Shown here: piece after piece, positions 33,500 through 41,992 of the stretch
Layout of the letters: each line of letters starts with the position of its first letter
Position numbering within the stretch: position 1 is the stretch's first letter
The notes under the pieces: model-generated
The model's input: the letters and a program-made list of their open reading frames with translations, nothing else
The model's database searches: none
What the model was told of the DNA's origin: nothing
Assembly (NCBI GenBank): GCA_963704995.1
Contig: CAVPIM010000017.1
Span: 62,001-126,000 of the forward strand
Source of the DNA: RYN-230 sp963704995
GTDB lineage: Bacteria; Actinomycetota; Actinomycetes; Streptosporangiales; Streptosporangiaceae
Length of the DNA stretch: 64,000 nucleotides
Reading direction: 5' to 3'
Translations under genes and position numbers: made by a program

Positions 33500-35629
33500 C
33501 TACCCGCGCGGCACCGGCAGTCCAAGGGACCGGCGCAGGAAATCCAGCTCGTGCAGGAGCAGGTTCGCGGCCACCGCCTCGTCGGCGGGCATGTGCGTCG
33601 CCCGGGGCAGCGGCAGTACCTCGTGCGGCCGCCCGGCCGCGAGCAGCGCGGCGGACAGGCGCAGCGTGTGCGCCGGGATCACGTTGTCGTCCGCCAGCCC
33701 GTGCACCAGCAGCAAGGGGCGGCGCAGCGAGGCCGCCTCCCGCACCGGCGAGCACCGGTCGTAGGCCTCGGGGTGCTCGTCCGGGTGGCCGAGATGGCGC
33801 TCGCGCCAGTGCGTGTCGTAGAGCCGCTGGTCGGTCACGGGGGCGCCGGCCACCGCGGCGTGGAACACGTCGGGCCGGCGCAGCACCGCGAGGACGGCGA
33901 GGAACCCGCCGAAAGACCAGCCGCGGATACCGACCCGGCTCAGGTCCAGGCCGGGAGACTGCCGGGCGGCCTGCTCCAGCCCGGCCACCTGGTCGGCCAG
34001 CACCGGCCCGGCGATATCCAGGTAGATCTCCCGTTCCCAGCCGGGCCCGCGTCCCGGGGTACCGCGGCCGTCCACCACGAGCACCGCGAAGCCCTGCTCG
34101 GCGAACCACTGCGACACGTAGCTCGGCCACGCCTGCCCGGCCGTCACCTTGCGCATGGCCGGCCCGCCGTAGGGGTCCATCAGCACGGGCAGCGGGGGAT
34201 CGCCGGGCCGGTGCCAGGAGGGCAGGAACAGGGCGGCGCGCAGTTCCCGGGGCCCCAGGGTGAGCAGTTCCGCCCGTGGTTCCAGGACGGGCGGCTCAGC
34301 CACCGAGCGGACCGGCGTCGCCGCCCCGGCCGGGCCGCGGATCCGCCGCACGGTGGTCCGCGGCCCGGGCCGGCCCGGCGTGCGCGAGACCAGGACGACG
34401 GTGCCCGCCCGCCCGGTCCCGTGATGCACCCCAGGCTCCGGGCTCAGGCGGCGCAGCCCGGCCGCGGGGTCGTAGGCCCACACATGTGTCTGCGTCGGCT
34501 CGTCGGACGCGGTGAACAGCACGGCCTCGCCGTCGACCGCGAGCACCTCGTCGAGCTGGAGGCCGGGCGGGGTGACCGGCTGGCCGCCTGCCATCAGCCG
34601 GCGGGTGCCGCTGGTGTCGGCGCTGGTCAGCAGCACGCCTGAGGAGGTCCGGGCGGGCAGCCCGGGGACGAGGTGAACCCATGCGTCGTCGTGCTGCGTG
34701 GCCAGCACCCGGGTCGCCCCCGTGTCGGCGTCGATGCCGAGCACCTGGAGCTCCCGCTGGTCGCGGCGCTGCACGGCGGCGAAGGGCCCGGCCTCGTCCC
34801 ATCCCGCGGCGGTCAGGTACTCCAGCGCGGCGCTGTCCCAGCCGACCGCGGTGAGCGGCCCGGCCGGGCCGCCGGTCAGGCCGGCAATCCACAGGCTGAC
34901 CGCGGCGTTCGCGGAGCCGGCCGGGGGATACCGGAAGGCCGCCGGGGGCTGGCCCGGTTCCGCCGGGTCGGCCCGGTACCACTGCTGGACCGGGGCCTCA
35001 TCCACCCTGGCCACCAGCAGGCGCTGGCCGTCCGGTGCCCACCAGTAGCCGCGGTAGCGCCCCATCGACTCGGCCGCGACGTGCTCGGGCCGCCCGTAAC
35101 TCACCGCGGGTGCCTCCGGCGCGGCGATCACGCGGTCCGCTTCACCGCCCGCGCCGATCACGCGCAGCGCACCGCCGCTGAGGTAGCCGATGCTGCGGCC
35201 GGCCGGGTCCGGGCGCGGGTCCGTCACTGGCCCGGCCGCGGGAAGCCGGCGCACCGACCCGTCCGCGGGCCGGGCCACCCAGAGCTGCCCGGACAGCGCG
35301 AAGGCCAGCAGCCCGCAGGCTTCGTCGGCCGCGTACCCGACGATGCCCCCGGACATCTCCCGGGTGCGCTCGCGCCGGGTGAGTTCCTCGGCGGGCAGCT
35401 GCTCCGCCGACCCGGCCAGCAGGCGCACCGGGTCGGCGAGCAGCCGCTCCGCCCCGGTCGTGCAGTCCACCGCCCACAGGCAGCTGACCGGGTCGTCGCC
35501 CGCCCGGCTGCGCAGGAAGAAGACCGTGCCGCCGTCCGGTGACACGGTGGCCCGGACCGGGTGGCCGAGGCTGAACCGGCGGGTGCGGGCGAGCTGGCGG
35601 GGCAGCGTGTCCAAGGCCATGCCCGTCAC
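33500..35629 (-). CDS. S9-family prolyl oligopeptidase (DPP-IV type)
   Basis: A 709-residue serine peptidase. A beta-propeller (about 1-440) precedes an alpha/beta-hydrolase domain with S in GIRGWSFGGF, D in GLADDNV and H in RATHMPADE. The Arg/Glu pair for the substrate amino terminus is not assigned. No signal peptide is seen, so cytoplasmic peptide cleavage after proline is expected. The GTG start at 35629 overlaps the stop of the PrmC-like gene (GTGA); an ATG nine bases later is also possible. Confidence 0.9.
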   Translation of the reverse strand: MTGMALDTLPRQLARTRRFSLGHPVRATVSPDGGTVFFLRSRAGDDPVSCLWAVDCTTGAERLLADPVRLLAGSAEQLPAEELTRRERTREMSGGIVGYAADEACGLLAFALSGQLWVARPADGSVRRLPAAGPVTDPRPDPAGRSIGYLSGGALRVIGAGGEADRVIAAPEAPAVSYGRPEHVAAESMGRYRGYWWAPDGQRLLVARVDEAPVQQWYRADPAEPGQPPAAFRYPPAGSANAAVSLWIAGLTGGPAGPLTAVGWDSAALEYLTAAGWDEAGPFAAVQRRDQRELQVLGIDADTGATRVLATQHDDAWVHLVPGLPARTSSGVLLTSADTSGTRRLMAGGQPVTPPGLQLDEVLAVDGEAVLFTASDEPTQTHVWAYDPAAGLRRLSPEPGVHHGTGRAGTVVLVSRTPGRPGPRTTVRRIRGPAGAATPVRSVAEPPVLEPRAELLTLGPRELRAALFLPSWHRPGDPPLPVLMDPYGGPAMRKVTAGQAWPSYVSQWFAEQGFAVLVVDGRGTPGRGPGWEREIYLDIAGPVLADQVAGLEQAARQSPGLDLSRVGIRGWSFGGFLAVLAVLRRPDVFHAAVAGAPVTDQRLYDTHWRERHLGHPDEHPEAYDRCSPVREAASLRRPLLLVHGLADDNVIPAHTLRLSAALLAAGRPHEVLPLPRATHMPADEAVAANLLLHELDFLRRSLGLPVPRG

Positions 35630-36408
35630 CCTGCCACCAGGACCGTGGCGCCGTGCTCCGGCGACCGGGCGATCCGGGCGGCCAGCCCGGCGCGGGTGAG
35701 CGCCGCGGCCGCCGCGCCGGCCTGGCGCTCGCTGATCTCCGACAGCAGATGGCCGCCCGGGGCCAGCCACCCCGGCGCGCCCTCGGCCACCCGCCGCAGC
35801 ACGCCGAGGCCGTCCGGGCCGCCGTCCAGGGCGGCGCGGGCCTCGAAGTCGCGCGCTTCCGGGGGCAGCAGCCCGACCTCGCCGGCGGGCACGTAGGGCA
35901 CGTTGGCCAGCAGGATGTCCACCCGCCCGCGCAGCGCGGCGGGCAGCGGCTGGTACAGGTCACCCTGGTAGACCCGGCCGCCCACGGCCGCGAGGTTGCG
36001 CCGGGCGCAGCGCACCGCGGCCGGGTCGATGTCGGCGGCGTGCACCTCGGCCCGGTCCACGGCGGCGGCCAGCGCGGCTCCCAGGGCGCCCGAGCCGCAG
36101 CACAGGTCCAGGACCACGGCACCGGGCCGGGCCAGCCCGGCGGCCTGGCTGGCCAGGAACTCGGTGCGGCGCCGGGGGACGAACACGCCGGGATCCACCG
36201 CGATCCGCAGCCCGCAGAACTCCGCCCAGCCCAGCACGTGCTCGAGCGGCTGCCCCGCAGCCCGGCGGTCCACCAGGGCGGCCAGGCCGGCGGGCGTCCG
36301 GGCGGCCGCGATCAGCAGATCCGCCTCGTCCTCGGCGTAGACGCAGCCCGCGGCCCGGAGCCGGGCGGTCACGGCGGAGCGGGATCCGGGGGTGTCATGC
36401 GCAGTCAT
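35626..36408 (-). CDS. PrmC/HemK-like protein N5-glutamine methyltransferase
   Basis: A 260-residue methyltransferase. It has the PrmC segment FVPRRRTEFLASQA (76-89), SAM motif I DLCCGSGALG (101-110) and the catalytic-loop motif NVPY (169-172), where classical PrmC/HemK has NPPY. The NVPY variant is a known actinobacterial subfamily, usually named putative N5-glutamine methyltransferase; whether it methylates release factors is unproven. The start is ATG 36408, since the longer open frame upstream has no coding character. Its stop overlaps the S9-peptidase start. Confidence 0.85.
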   Translation of the reverse strand: MTAHDTPGSRSAVTARLRAAGCVYAEDEADLLIAAARTPAGLAALVDRRAAGQPLEHVLGWAEFCGLRIAVDPGVFVPRRRTEFLASQAAGLARPGAVVLDLCCGSGALGAALAAAVDRAEVHAADIDPAAVRCARRNLAAVGGRVYQGDLYQPLPAALRGRVDILLANVPYVPAGEVGLLPPEARDFEARAALDGGPDGLGVLRRVAEGAPGWLAPGGHLLSEISERQAGAAAAALTRAGLAARIARSPEHGATVLVAG

Positions 36409-36489
36409 CGGTGCCCGGTACCTTACCGGCCCCGCGCGGCTGGCCCGGCTCTGCTGCCCGGGCGGGCCAGCTCCCGGGGCCAGCCTGGG

Positions 36490-36525
36490 TTGAGCTTGTT
36501 TGCTTATCTGAGCTAGAATTAGCTT
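36490..36525 (+). promoter_or_regulatory. Leaderless TetR promoter with overlapping inverted repeat
   Basis: TTGAGC (36490-36495) and TAGAAT (36514-36519) are separated by 18 bases, a good -35/-10 pair. The expected start of transcription falls on the ATG at 36526, so the mRNA has no leader. AGCTA-GAAT-TAGCT (36511-36524) is an inverted repeat centred on the -10, so bound repressor would block the promoter. GCTTAT also occurs twice, 22 bases apart. Confidence 0.65.
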
Positions 36526-37164
36526 ATGCAAGCAGCCGCAACGAGGACCCCGCGGGGTCAGCCCCCCGAGGGCGGCCGGACGTTCATCGAGGCGGCGCGG
36601 CGGGCGCAGATCGTGGAGGCGGCCATCGCGACGATCGCGGAGTCCGGGTACCGCCATGCGTCCTTCGCCCGGATCGCCCGCCGGGCTGGCCTGTCCAGCA
36701 CCGGGCTCATCTCGTACCACTTCGCGGGCCGGGACGAGCTGATCGGTGAGGTGGTCGCGAAGGTCGTGGGGGAGATGGGGACGTTCATGGCCGGCCGGAT
36801 GGCCGGGCTGAGCAGCCCTCCGGCCGCCCTGCGCGGCTACATCGAGGGCACGGTGGAGTTCATCGCGGGTCACCGGGTCGGCATGAAGGCCCTGCTGGAA
36901 ATCTTCATGAACGGGGGCTTCCGGTACGACGCCGGGCCCGAGCGGGCGGCGGTCTCGCCCATCGAGGATGTGCTGCGCGCCGGGCAGCGCAGCGGGGAGT
37001 TCCGCGCGTTCGACGTCACGGTGATGGCCACGCTCATCCAGCGGGCGGTGGACGGCCTGCCGTTCCTGCTGGACGCCCAGCCGGACGTGGACGCGGCCGG
37101 CTACGGGGCCGAGGTGGCCACCACGTTCGAGCTGGCCACCCGGGCCGGGCCGGCCGCGTCATGA
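36526..37164 (+). CDS. TetR-family transcriptional repressor
   Basis: A 212-residue regulator. The N-terminal helix-turn-helix (about 25-72) contains ARIARRAGLSSTGLISYHFA, and the C-terminal ligand domain is of the TetR_C type. It overlaps the next gene by four bases (ATGA), so the two are co-expressed. The inverted repeat on its own promoter points to autorepression. The ligand and other targets are unknown. Confidence 0.9.
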   Translation: MQAAATRTPRGQPPEGGRTFIEAARRAQIVEAAIATIAESGYRHASFARIARRAGLSSTGLISYHFAGRDELIGEVVAKVVGEMGTFMAGRMAGLSSPPAALRGYIEGTVEFIAGHRVGMKALLEIFMNGGFRYDAGPERAAVSPIEDVLRAGQRSGEFRAFDVTVMATLIQRAVDGLPFLLDAQPDVDAAGYGAEVATTFELATRAGPAAS

Positions 37165-37901
37165 CAGCCGGCCCGGCAGCCGGAAGCCCCCCGCCGCCCC
37201 GGCTGTCCCGGCAGATCGGTGGGCTGGTGTTCAACGTCGGCGCCCCCATCGCCGTGTACTACGCCCTGCACGGCGCGGGGGTGCCCAGCCTGGCGGCGCT
37301 CGCGGCCGGTGCCGTGATCCCGGCGCTCGGCGCGTTGTGGCAGCTGGCTGTCCGGCACCGGGCCGACATGGTCGCCGTCGTGGTGCTGGCCACGCTGGCG
37401 GGGTCGCTGGTCATCTCGCTCATCGCGCACAGCCCGCGGTTCCTGCTGGCCAGGGACGGCCTGATCACCGGGATCTGGGGGGCGTGGTTCCTGGCCACGC
37501 TGGCGGCCCGGCGCCCGGCGGCGTTCCTGTTCGCCCGGCCGCTGATGGAGGGCCGCCGGGTCTTCGCGGTCACCTCGTGGGACGAGCTGTGGGCGGCCGA
37601 CCCGCGCTTCCGCCGGATCTGGCGGGTCTCGACGGTGCTCTGGGCGGCGGGCCTGCTGGCTGACGCGGTGATCCGGGTGGTGATGGCGTACACCCTGCCC
37701 GTGGACGTCGTGCCCGGCCTCGGCGGCGCGCTCTACCCGGTGACCTTCATCCTGCTCCAGCTGGTCACCAACGTGTACTACCAGATGGCCGGGCTCAACC
37801 GGATGCTCGGTGCCCGCTGGCTGGCGCCCGCCGGGCCGGCCCGGACCCAGCCGCCGGAGCCCGGGGCCGCCGGGCGGGCCGCGGCGGCCCGGAACGGGTA
37901 G
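37161..37901 (+). CDS. VC0807-like integral membrane protein
   Basis: A 246-residue protein with about six hydrophobic segments and a central loop RPLMEGRRVFAVTSWDELWA. The architecture matches the VC0807 group of membrane proteins of unknown function. It is translationally coupled to the TetR gene (ATGA), so TetR is likely its dedicated controller and it could export or sense the ligand. The tail (residues 220-246) is disordered. Confidence 0.75.
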   Translation: MTAGPAAGSPPPPRLSRQIGGLVFNVGAPIAVYYALHGAGVPSLAALAAGAVIPALGALWQLAVRHRADMVAVVVLATLAGSLVISLIAHSPRFLLARDGLITGIWGAWFLATLAARRPAAFLFARPLMEGRRVFAVTSWDELWAADPRFRRIWRVSTVLWAAGLLADAVIRVVMAYTLPVDVVPGLGGALYPVTFILLQLVTNVYYQMAGLNRMLGARWLAPAGPARTQPPEPGAAGRAAAARNG

Positions 37902-37904
37902 AGC

Positions 37905-39278
37905 TCAGCGCGGCAGCACGTGCGGGTTCAGGATGCCGGCCGGGTCGAGAGCGCGGCGGATCCGGGCGAACAGCTCCCGCTCGGCCGCGGACCTGGCCAG
38001 CGGGAGCCAGCGGGCTTTCAGCGCGCCGATACCGTGCTCGGCGGAGATCGAGCCGCCCAGCGACGCCACGAACGAGAACACCGCGTCCTCGTGCCGCCCG
38101 TCCGGCGGGGCGGCCGGGACGATGTTGACGTGCACGTTCCCGTCGGCCACGTGACCGAAGGTGATCACCGTGGCGCCCGGGTCAGCCCCGGCCACCACCC
38201 CCGCCACCCCGGCGGCCAGCTCCACCCAGCGGGCGGCGGGCACCGCGACGTCCAGCTTGAGGGCCGCGCCGAGGAAGCCGGCCGCATCCGGGTGACGTTC
38301 CCGGTAGGCCCACAGCCGGGCCCGGTCGGCCGGCGTCTGGGCCACCGCCGCCCCGGTGACTGAGGCGGGATCATCCCCGGCCACGGCGGCCAGGTCGTCC
38401 AGCGCGCCCGGGCCGTCCGCTTCCAGCAGCAGGTAGGCCGGCGCGGGGACGGCCAGCGGCGGGGCCAGGCCGGCCCGGCTGACCAGCAGGTCCAGGCCGG
38501 CCTGGGTGAAGAACTCGGCCGAGAGGAGGCCCGGGACCCGGGCGGCGGCCAGCCGCGCCGCCGCGTGCAGCCCGGCCAGGCCCGCGAACCCGCACAGCAC
38601 GGTGACCGGGCTGCGGGCCCGGGGGACCAGCCGCAGCCGGGCCTGGGTGATGACGGCGAGGGTGCCTTCCGATCCGGCCAGCAGCGACGGGTAGTCGTAC
38701 CCGGTGTTGTCCTTGACCAGGCCGGACAGGTGGGACAGGACGGTGCCGTCGGCCAGCACGGCCTCGATGCCGCGCAGCTGGGCGCGCATCGGCCCGTAGC
38801 GCAGGACCCGCAGCCCGCCCGCGTTGGTGGCGACCGCGCCGCCTACGGTGGCGCTGTCCCGGCTGGCGATCAGGATGCCGAGGTCCAGGCCGTCCGCGGC
38901 CCCGGCGACCTGGCTGAGCGTCACCCCGGCCCCCGCGGTGACCTGGGCGGCCTCCAGGTCGGGCGGGCCGAGCCGGTCGAGCCGGGCCAGGCTGAGCACG
39001 ACTTCCCCGTGCCCCGGGACACCCCCGCCGACCAGGCCGGTGTTGCCGCCCTGGGGAACCACCGGGATCCCGCCGCCGGAGCACAGCGCCAGCACCGCGG
39101 CGACCTGCGCGGTGTCCCGCGGCCGGACGACGGCGGGCGGGTCACCCCGGAACCGGCCGGTCCAGTCCACCGCGTACCCCGCAGTGGCGTCGCCGGTCAG
39201 CACGTGCGGGCCGCCCACCACCGCGGCGAGCTCGCGCAGCAGGGCCGGCGGCAGAGCCTTCACCGGGGCGCTGGGCAC
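37905..39278 (-). CDS. FAD-linked oxidase (GlcD/D-2-hydroxyacid dehydrogenase type)
   Basis: A 457-residue flavoprotein of the vanillyl-alcohol-oxidase fold. The FAD-binding half has VVPQGGNTGLVGGGVP and SRDSATVGGAVATNAGG; the C-terminal half has FGHVADGNVHVNI and the terminal SISAEHGIGALKARWL. This is typical of D-lactate, glycolate (GlcD) and D-2-hydroxyglutarate dehydrogenases. The GTG start follows the murD2 stop by four bases, making it the last gene of the pgeF-murL-murD2 transcript. A link to D-glutamate or a 2-hydroxy acid made from it is only inferred. Confidence 0.9.
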   Translation of the reverse strand: MPSAPVKALPPALLRELAAVVGGPHVLTGDATAGYAVDWTGRFRGDPPAVVRPRDTAQVAAVLALCSGGGIPVVPQGGNTGLVGGGVPGHGEVVLSLARLDRLGPPDLEAAQVTAGAGVTLSQVAGAADGLDLGILIASRDSATVGGAVATNAGGLRVLRYGPMRAQLRGIEAVLADGTVLSHLSGLVKDNTGYDYPSLLAGSEGTLAVITQARLRLVPRARSPVTVLCGFAGLAGLHAAARLAAARVPGLLSAEFFTQAGLDLLVSRAGLAPPLAVPAPAYLLLEADGPGALDDLAAVAGDDPASVTGAAVAQTPADRARLWAYRERHPDAAGFLGAALKLDVAVPAARWVELAAGVAGVVAGADPGATVITFGHVADGNVHVNIVPAAPPDGRHEDAVFSFVASLGGSISAEHGIGALKARWLPLARSAAERELFARIRRALDPAGILNPHVLPR

Positions 39279-39282
39279 CGGG

Positions 39283-40632
39283 TTACCCGGCGGGGCAGGC
39301 GCGCATGGCCCGGGCGAACGCGTCGCCCCGGTCCCGGTAATCGCGGAACTGGCCGAAGCTCGGCGCGGCGGGGGAGAGCAGCACCACGCCGTCCGGGCGG
39401 GCCCAGGCGAAGCCCCGCTGCACCGCCGCGTCCAGATCCGGGCAGGACAACACCTCGGCCTTACCGGGATGCGCGGCCTCGATCGCGGAGGCGATGCGCG
39501 GGCCGCTGTCCGGCACAGTCAGCACGAGTGTGGGCGCGGGCCGGTCCGCGAGCCCGGCGGCCAGCGGAGCGTAGTCGATCCCGCGGTCCTGGCCGCCCGC
39601 GATCAGGGCCACCCGGCGGCCGGGGAAGGCGTCCAGCGCCGCCAGCGTGGGCAGCACGTTGGTGGACAGGCTGTCGTCCACGAACGTAACGCCGGCCACG
39701 GTGCCGATGACCTGCAGCCGGCTGCTCAGCGGCTGGAATCCGGCGGCCGCGTCCCGCAGGGCGCCGGCGTCAGCCGCCTCCGGCACGCCTAGGGCGCGCA
39801 GGCAGGCCCGGGCGATCAGGGCGTTGCGGCGGCTGTGCGCGCCGAGCAGTCCCAGCGGGCCCATCCAGTCCGCCCCGGGGTCGTCGCCGGCGTGCACCCA
39901 CTGCACCCGGGGGCCGAGCAGCGCCGCCCGCTCCCGGAGCAGGTCACTGTCCCCGTTGGCCACGGTCAGGTCCGCCCCGGGCTGGGAGCACACGGACAGC
40001 TTGTCCCGGTAGTAGTTCTGCACGCCCTGATGCCAGGGCAGGTGATCGGGATGCAGCGACGTCACCGCCACGACCGGCGGCGAGCAGCCCAGGTCGGTGG
40101 CCTGGTAGCTGGAGGTCTCGATCACCCAGTAGTCGTAGCCCAGGCCGGCCTGGGCGGGTCCCCACGGCGGCTGGCCGATGTTCCCGCCGACCATGCACCG
40201 GTAGCCCCACCGGGTGAGCAGGTGGCCCGCGATGGCGGTGGTGCTGCTCTTGCCCTTGGTCCCGGTGATGCACAGCACCCGGTCCCGGGGGGCCTCCTGG
40301 AGCCACAGGCCCAGCCCGCCCACGACCGGGATGCCGCTGGCCTCCAGCTGCCGCAGGTCGTCGCGGTAGCGGCTGATGCCCGGGGACTTGATCACGACCT
40401 CGCAGGCGGCCAGGGCGGCCAGGCCGCCGCCGGTGGTGGCGAGCACCGGGTGCCCGCCCGCCCCACCGGCCGGCGGACGGTCGTCGACCAGCACCGGCTC
40501 GCGGCCCAGGGAGGTGAGCGCGGCGAGGTTGGCCAGGCCCTCCACACCGAGGCCCCACAGGCCGACCTGGCCGTGGGCCAGCCGGCCGCCGGACCCGGCG
40601 CGCAGGTCAGACCAGGAGATCGTCGGGCGCAT
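39283..40632 (-). CDS. murD2: UDP-MurNAc-L-Ala:L-Glu ligase (MurD2)
   Basis: A 449-residue Mur ligase. The ATP P-loop is GTKGKSSTT (124-132). E172 in IETSSYQ, HPDHLPWHQ (194-202) and K211 are the central-domain catalytic residues. A UDP-binding N-terminal domain (20-110, GLWGLGVEGLA) and a C-terminal domain complete it. It looks like MurD, but its neighbour is MurL, so it is assigned to MurD2, which adds L-Glu rather than D-Glu to UDP-MurNAc-L-Ala. The assignment rests on context; sequence alone cannot separate it from MurD. The start overlaps the murL stop by 26 bases. Confidence 0.85.
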   Translation of the reverse strand: MRPTISWSDLRAGSGGRLAHGQVGLWGLGVEGLANLAALTSLGREPVLVDDRPPAGGAGGHPVLATTGGGLAALAACEVVIKSPGISRYRDDLRQLEASGIPVVGGLGLWLQEAPRDRVLCITGTKGKSSTTAIAGHLLTRWGYRCMVGGNIGQPPWGPAQAGLGYDYWVIETSSYQATDLGCSPPVVAVTSLHPDHLPWHQGVQNYYRDKLSVCSQPGADLTVANGDSDLLRERAALLGPRVQWVHAGDDPGADWMGPLGLLGAHSRRNALIARACLRALGVPEAADAGALRDAAAGFQPLSSRLQVIGTVAGVTFVDDSLSTNVLPTLAALDAFPGRRVALIAGGQDRGIDYAPLAAGLADRPAPTLVLTVPDSGPRIASAIEAAHPGKAEVLSCPDLDAAVQRGFAWARPDGVVLLSPAAPSFGQFRDYRDRGDAFARAMRACPAG

Positions 40633-41992
40633 AGGGATCCGGGATGAAGTGGGGGCCGAGCGGGCGGAGCAGTTCCGCGGGGGTGGACAGCTGCGGCAGG
40701 CCGTTCAGCTCCGCGGCCAGCACCTGGAGCAGCTTGGTGCCGGCCCGGTCGGGCCGCTGCGCGGCGAGCAGCGCCGCGGCGCGGCATTCACCGACCTCAC
40801 CCACGCACTCAAACGGCTTGCTCGTGGGAGTGGTGCCGAGCAGGGACCGGAACTTGTCGGCCAGTGACTCGCCGTCACCCCCCGTGGTCTCCGGGCGAGA
40901 GGTGGCCATGTCGCTGTCGGCCAGCGGCTCGTGCCCGGCGAAGATCCGCTCCAGGTCCGCGGCGGGCAGGAACGGCGCCAGGATGAGGTCGATGAAGCAG
41001 CACTTGTCGCAGCGGCCGCACCAGTGGTCGAGCCGGAGCGACGTGTCGATGTGAAAGGCGCGGTTACAGCTGCGGAACGTGTCGTGGTACTGGGTCAGCG
41101 CAGCGAACCGCCGGGCTACCCATAGCTCGCTGAACGGCCGCAGCGCGGAGAAGTAGGCGAAGTCCGGGCCGAGTGACCCGGCCAGCACGTCGCGGAACGC
41201 CGCCTCGAACGCCCCGCTCTTGGAGTACTGGTGGTTGACCGGCGAGCCGTTCACTTCCAGGGTCGGGATGGACGCGGACCATTCGTTCGACATGACCACG
41301 GCGTCCCGGCCGTCGAGCGCCGCAGCCAGCACGGCGATGGCCGAGATGATGCCGGTCACCGGCACGTGGCCGTTGCGGAACCCGAGCTCGCGGGAGCGCA
41401 GCAGCTGCGGGTCGATCTCGCGCTCCGCGCGCAGGATGGGCAGCCCGGTGACCGCGGCCGGCCGCTCGATGGCGTCGAAGACGTCGCCGGGCCGGCTCAC
41501 GATGAACAGCGCAGGCTCGGCCCGCTCGCGGATCATCTCGATGGTGACGATCGAGTCGATGCCGCCGCCGAACGGCACCAGGGGCCGGCCGGGCCCGGGG
41601 GCCGGGGCCGCCGGGCGGCCCGCGGCGGGCAGGCGGGCCGGCCGGGACGGGCCCTCGATGCGCAGGCCGGACAGGTCCAGGCCGTTGCGGTAGCCGAACT
41701 CGGCCAGGCCGTCGAGATAGAACGAGCGCAGGAACGCCCGCTCGGTGTCGGTGACCGCGGTGTCGCCCAGGTCGATGACCGGCGGGGCGGCGGTCTTGTA
41801 GTAGGACACCCCGGCCAGCAGGAACACCAGCCGCGCGGCCTGCGCCGCAGCCTCGCGGTCCCAGTGAGCGGCTGGCCCGGGCACGGTGATCTGCTCGGTG
41901 AAGCGGTCCGCGCCGACGGAGTACCGGCAGGTCAGCAGCCCGCGGGCCGGATCGATCTGGTACCCGTCGTACCGGAACGGCGGGGCATTCAC
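40607..41992 (-). CDS. murL: UDP-MurNAc-L-Ala-L-Glu epimerase (MurL)
   Basis: A 461-residue protein matching MurL, first described in Xanthomonas, which turns the terminal L-Glu of UDP-MurNAc-L-Ala-L-Glu into D-Glu and needs ATP and Mg2+. A PP-loop-like nucleotide site is PFGGGIDSIVT (140-150). A later Cys cluster HWCGRCDKCCFIDLILAPFL is likely structural or metal-binding. The start at GTG 41992 follows GGGAGGACGC and overlaps the pgeF stop (GTGA). It replaces the need for glutamate racemase in this route. Call made from motifs, length and the neighbouring MurD2. Confidence 0.88.
   Translation of the reverse strand: MNAPPFRYDGYQIDPARGLLTCRYSVGADRFTEQITVPGPAAHWDREAAAQAARLVFLLAGVSYYKTAAPPVIDLGDTAVTDTERAFLRSFYLDGLAEFGYRNGLDLSGLRIEGPSRPARLPAAGRPAAPAPGPGRPLVPFGGGIDSIVTIEMIRERAEPALFIVSRPGDVFDAIERPAAVTGLPILRAEREIDPQLLRSRELGFRNGHVPVTGIISAIAVLAAALDGRDAVVMSNEWSASIPTLEVNGSPVNHQYSKSGAFEAAFRDVLAGSLGPDFAYFSALRPFSELWVARRFAALTQYHDTFRSCNRAFHIDTSLRLDHWCGRCDKCCFIDLILAPFLPAADLERIFAGHEPLADSDMATSRPETTGGDGESLADKFRSLLGTTPTSKPFECVGEVGECRAAALLAAQRPDRAGTKLLQVLAAELNGLPQLSTPAELLRPLGPHFIPDPYAPDDLLV

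Noticed and set aside
39283..40632. Naming the ligand as standard MurD
   Set aside because: The directly adjacent murL makes the L-Glu-specific MurD2 more likely, though the sequence alone does not exclude MurD.
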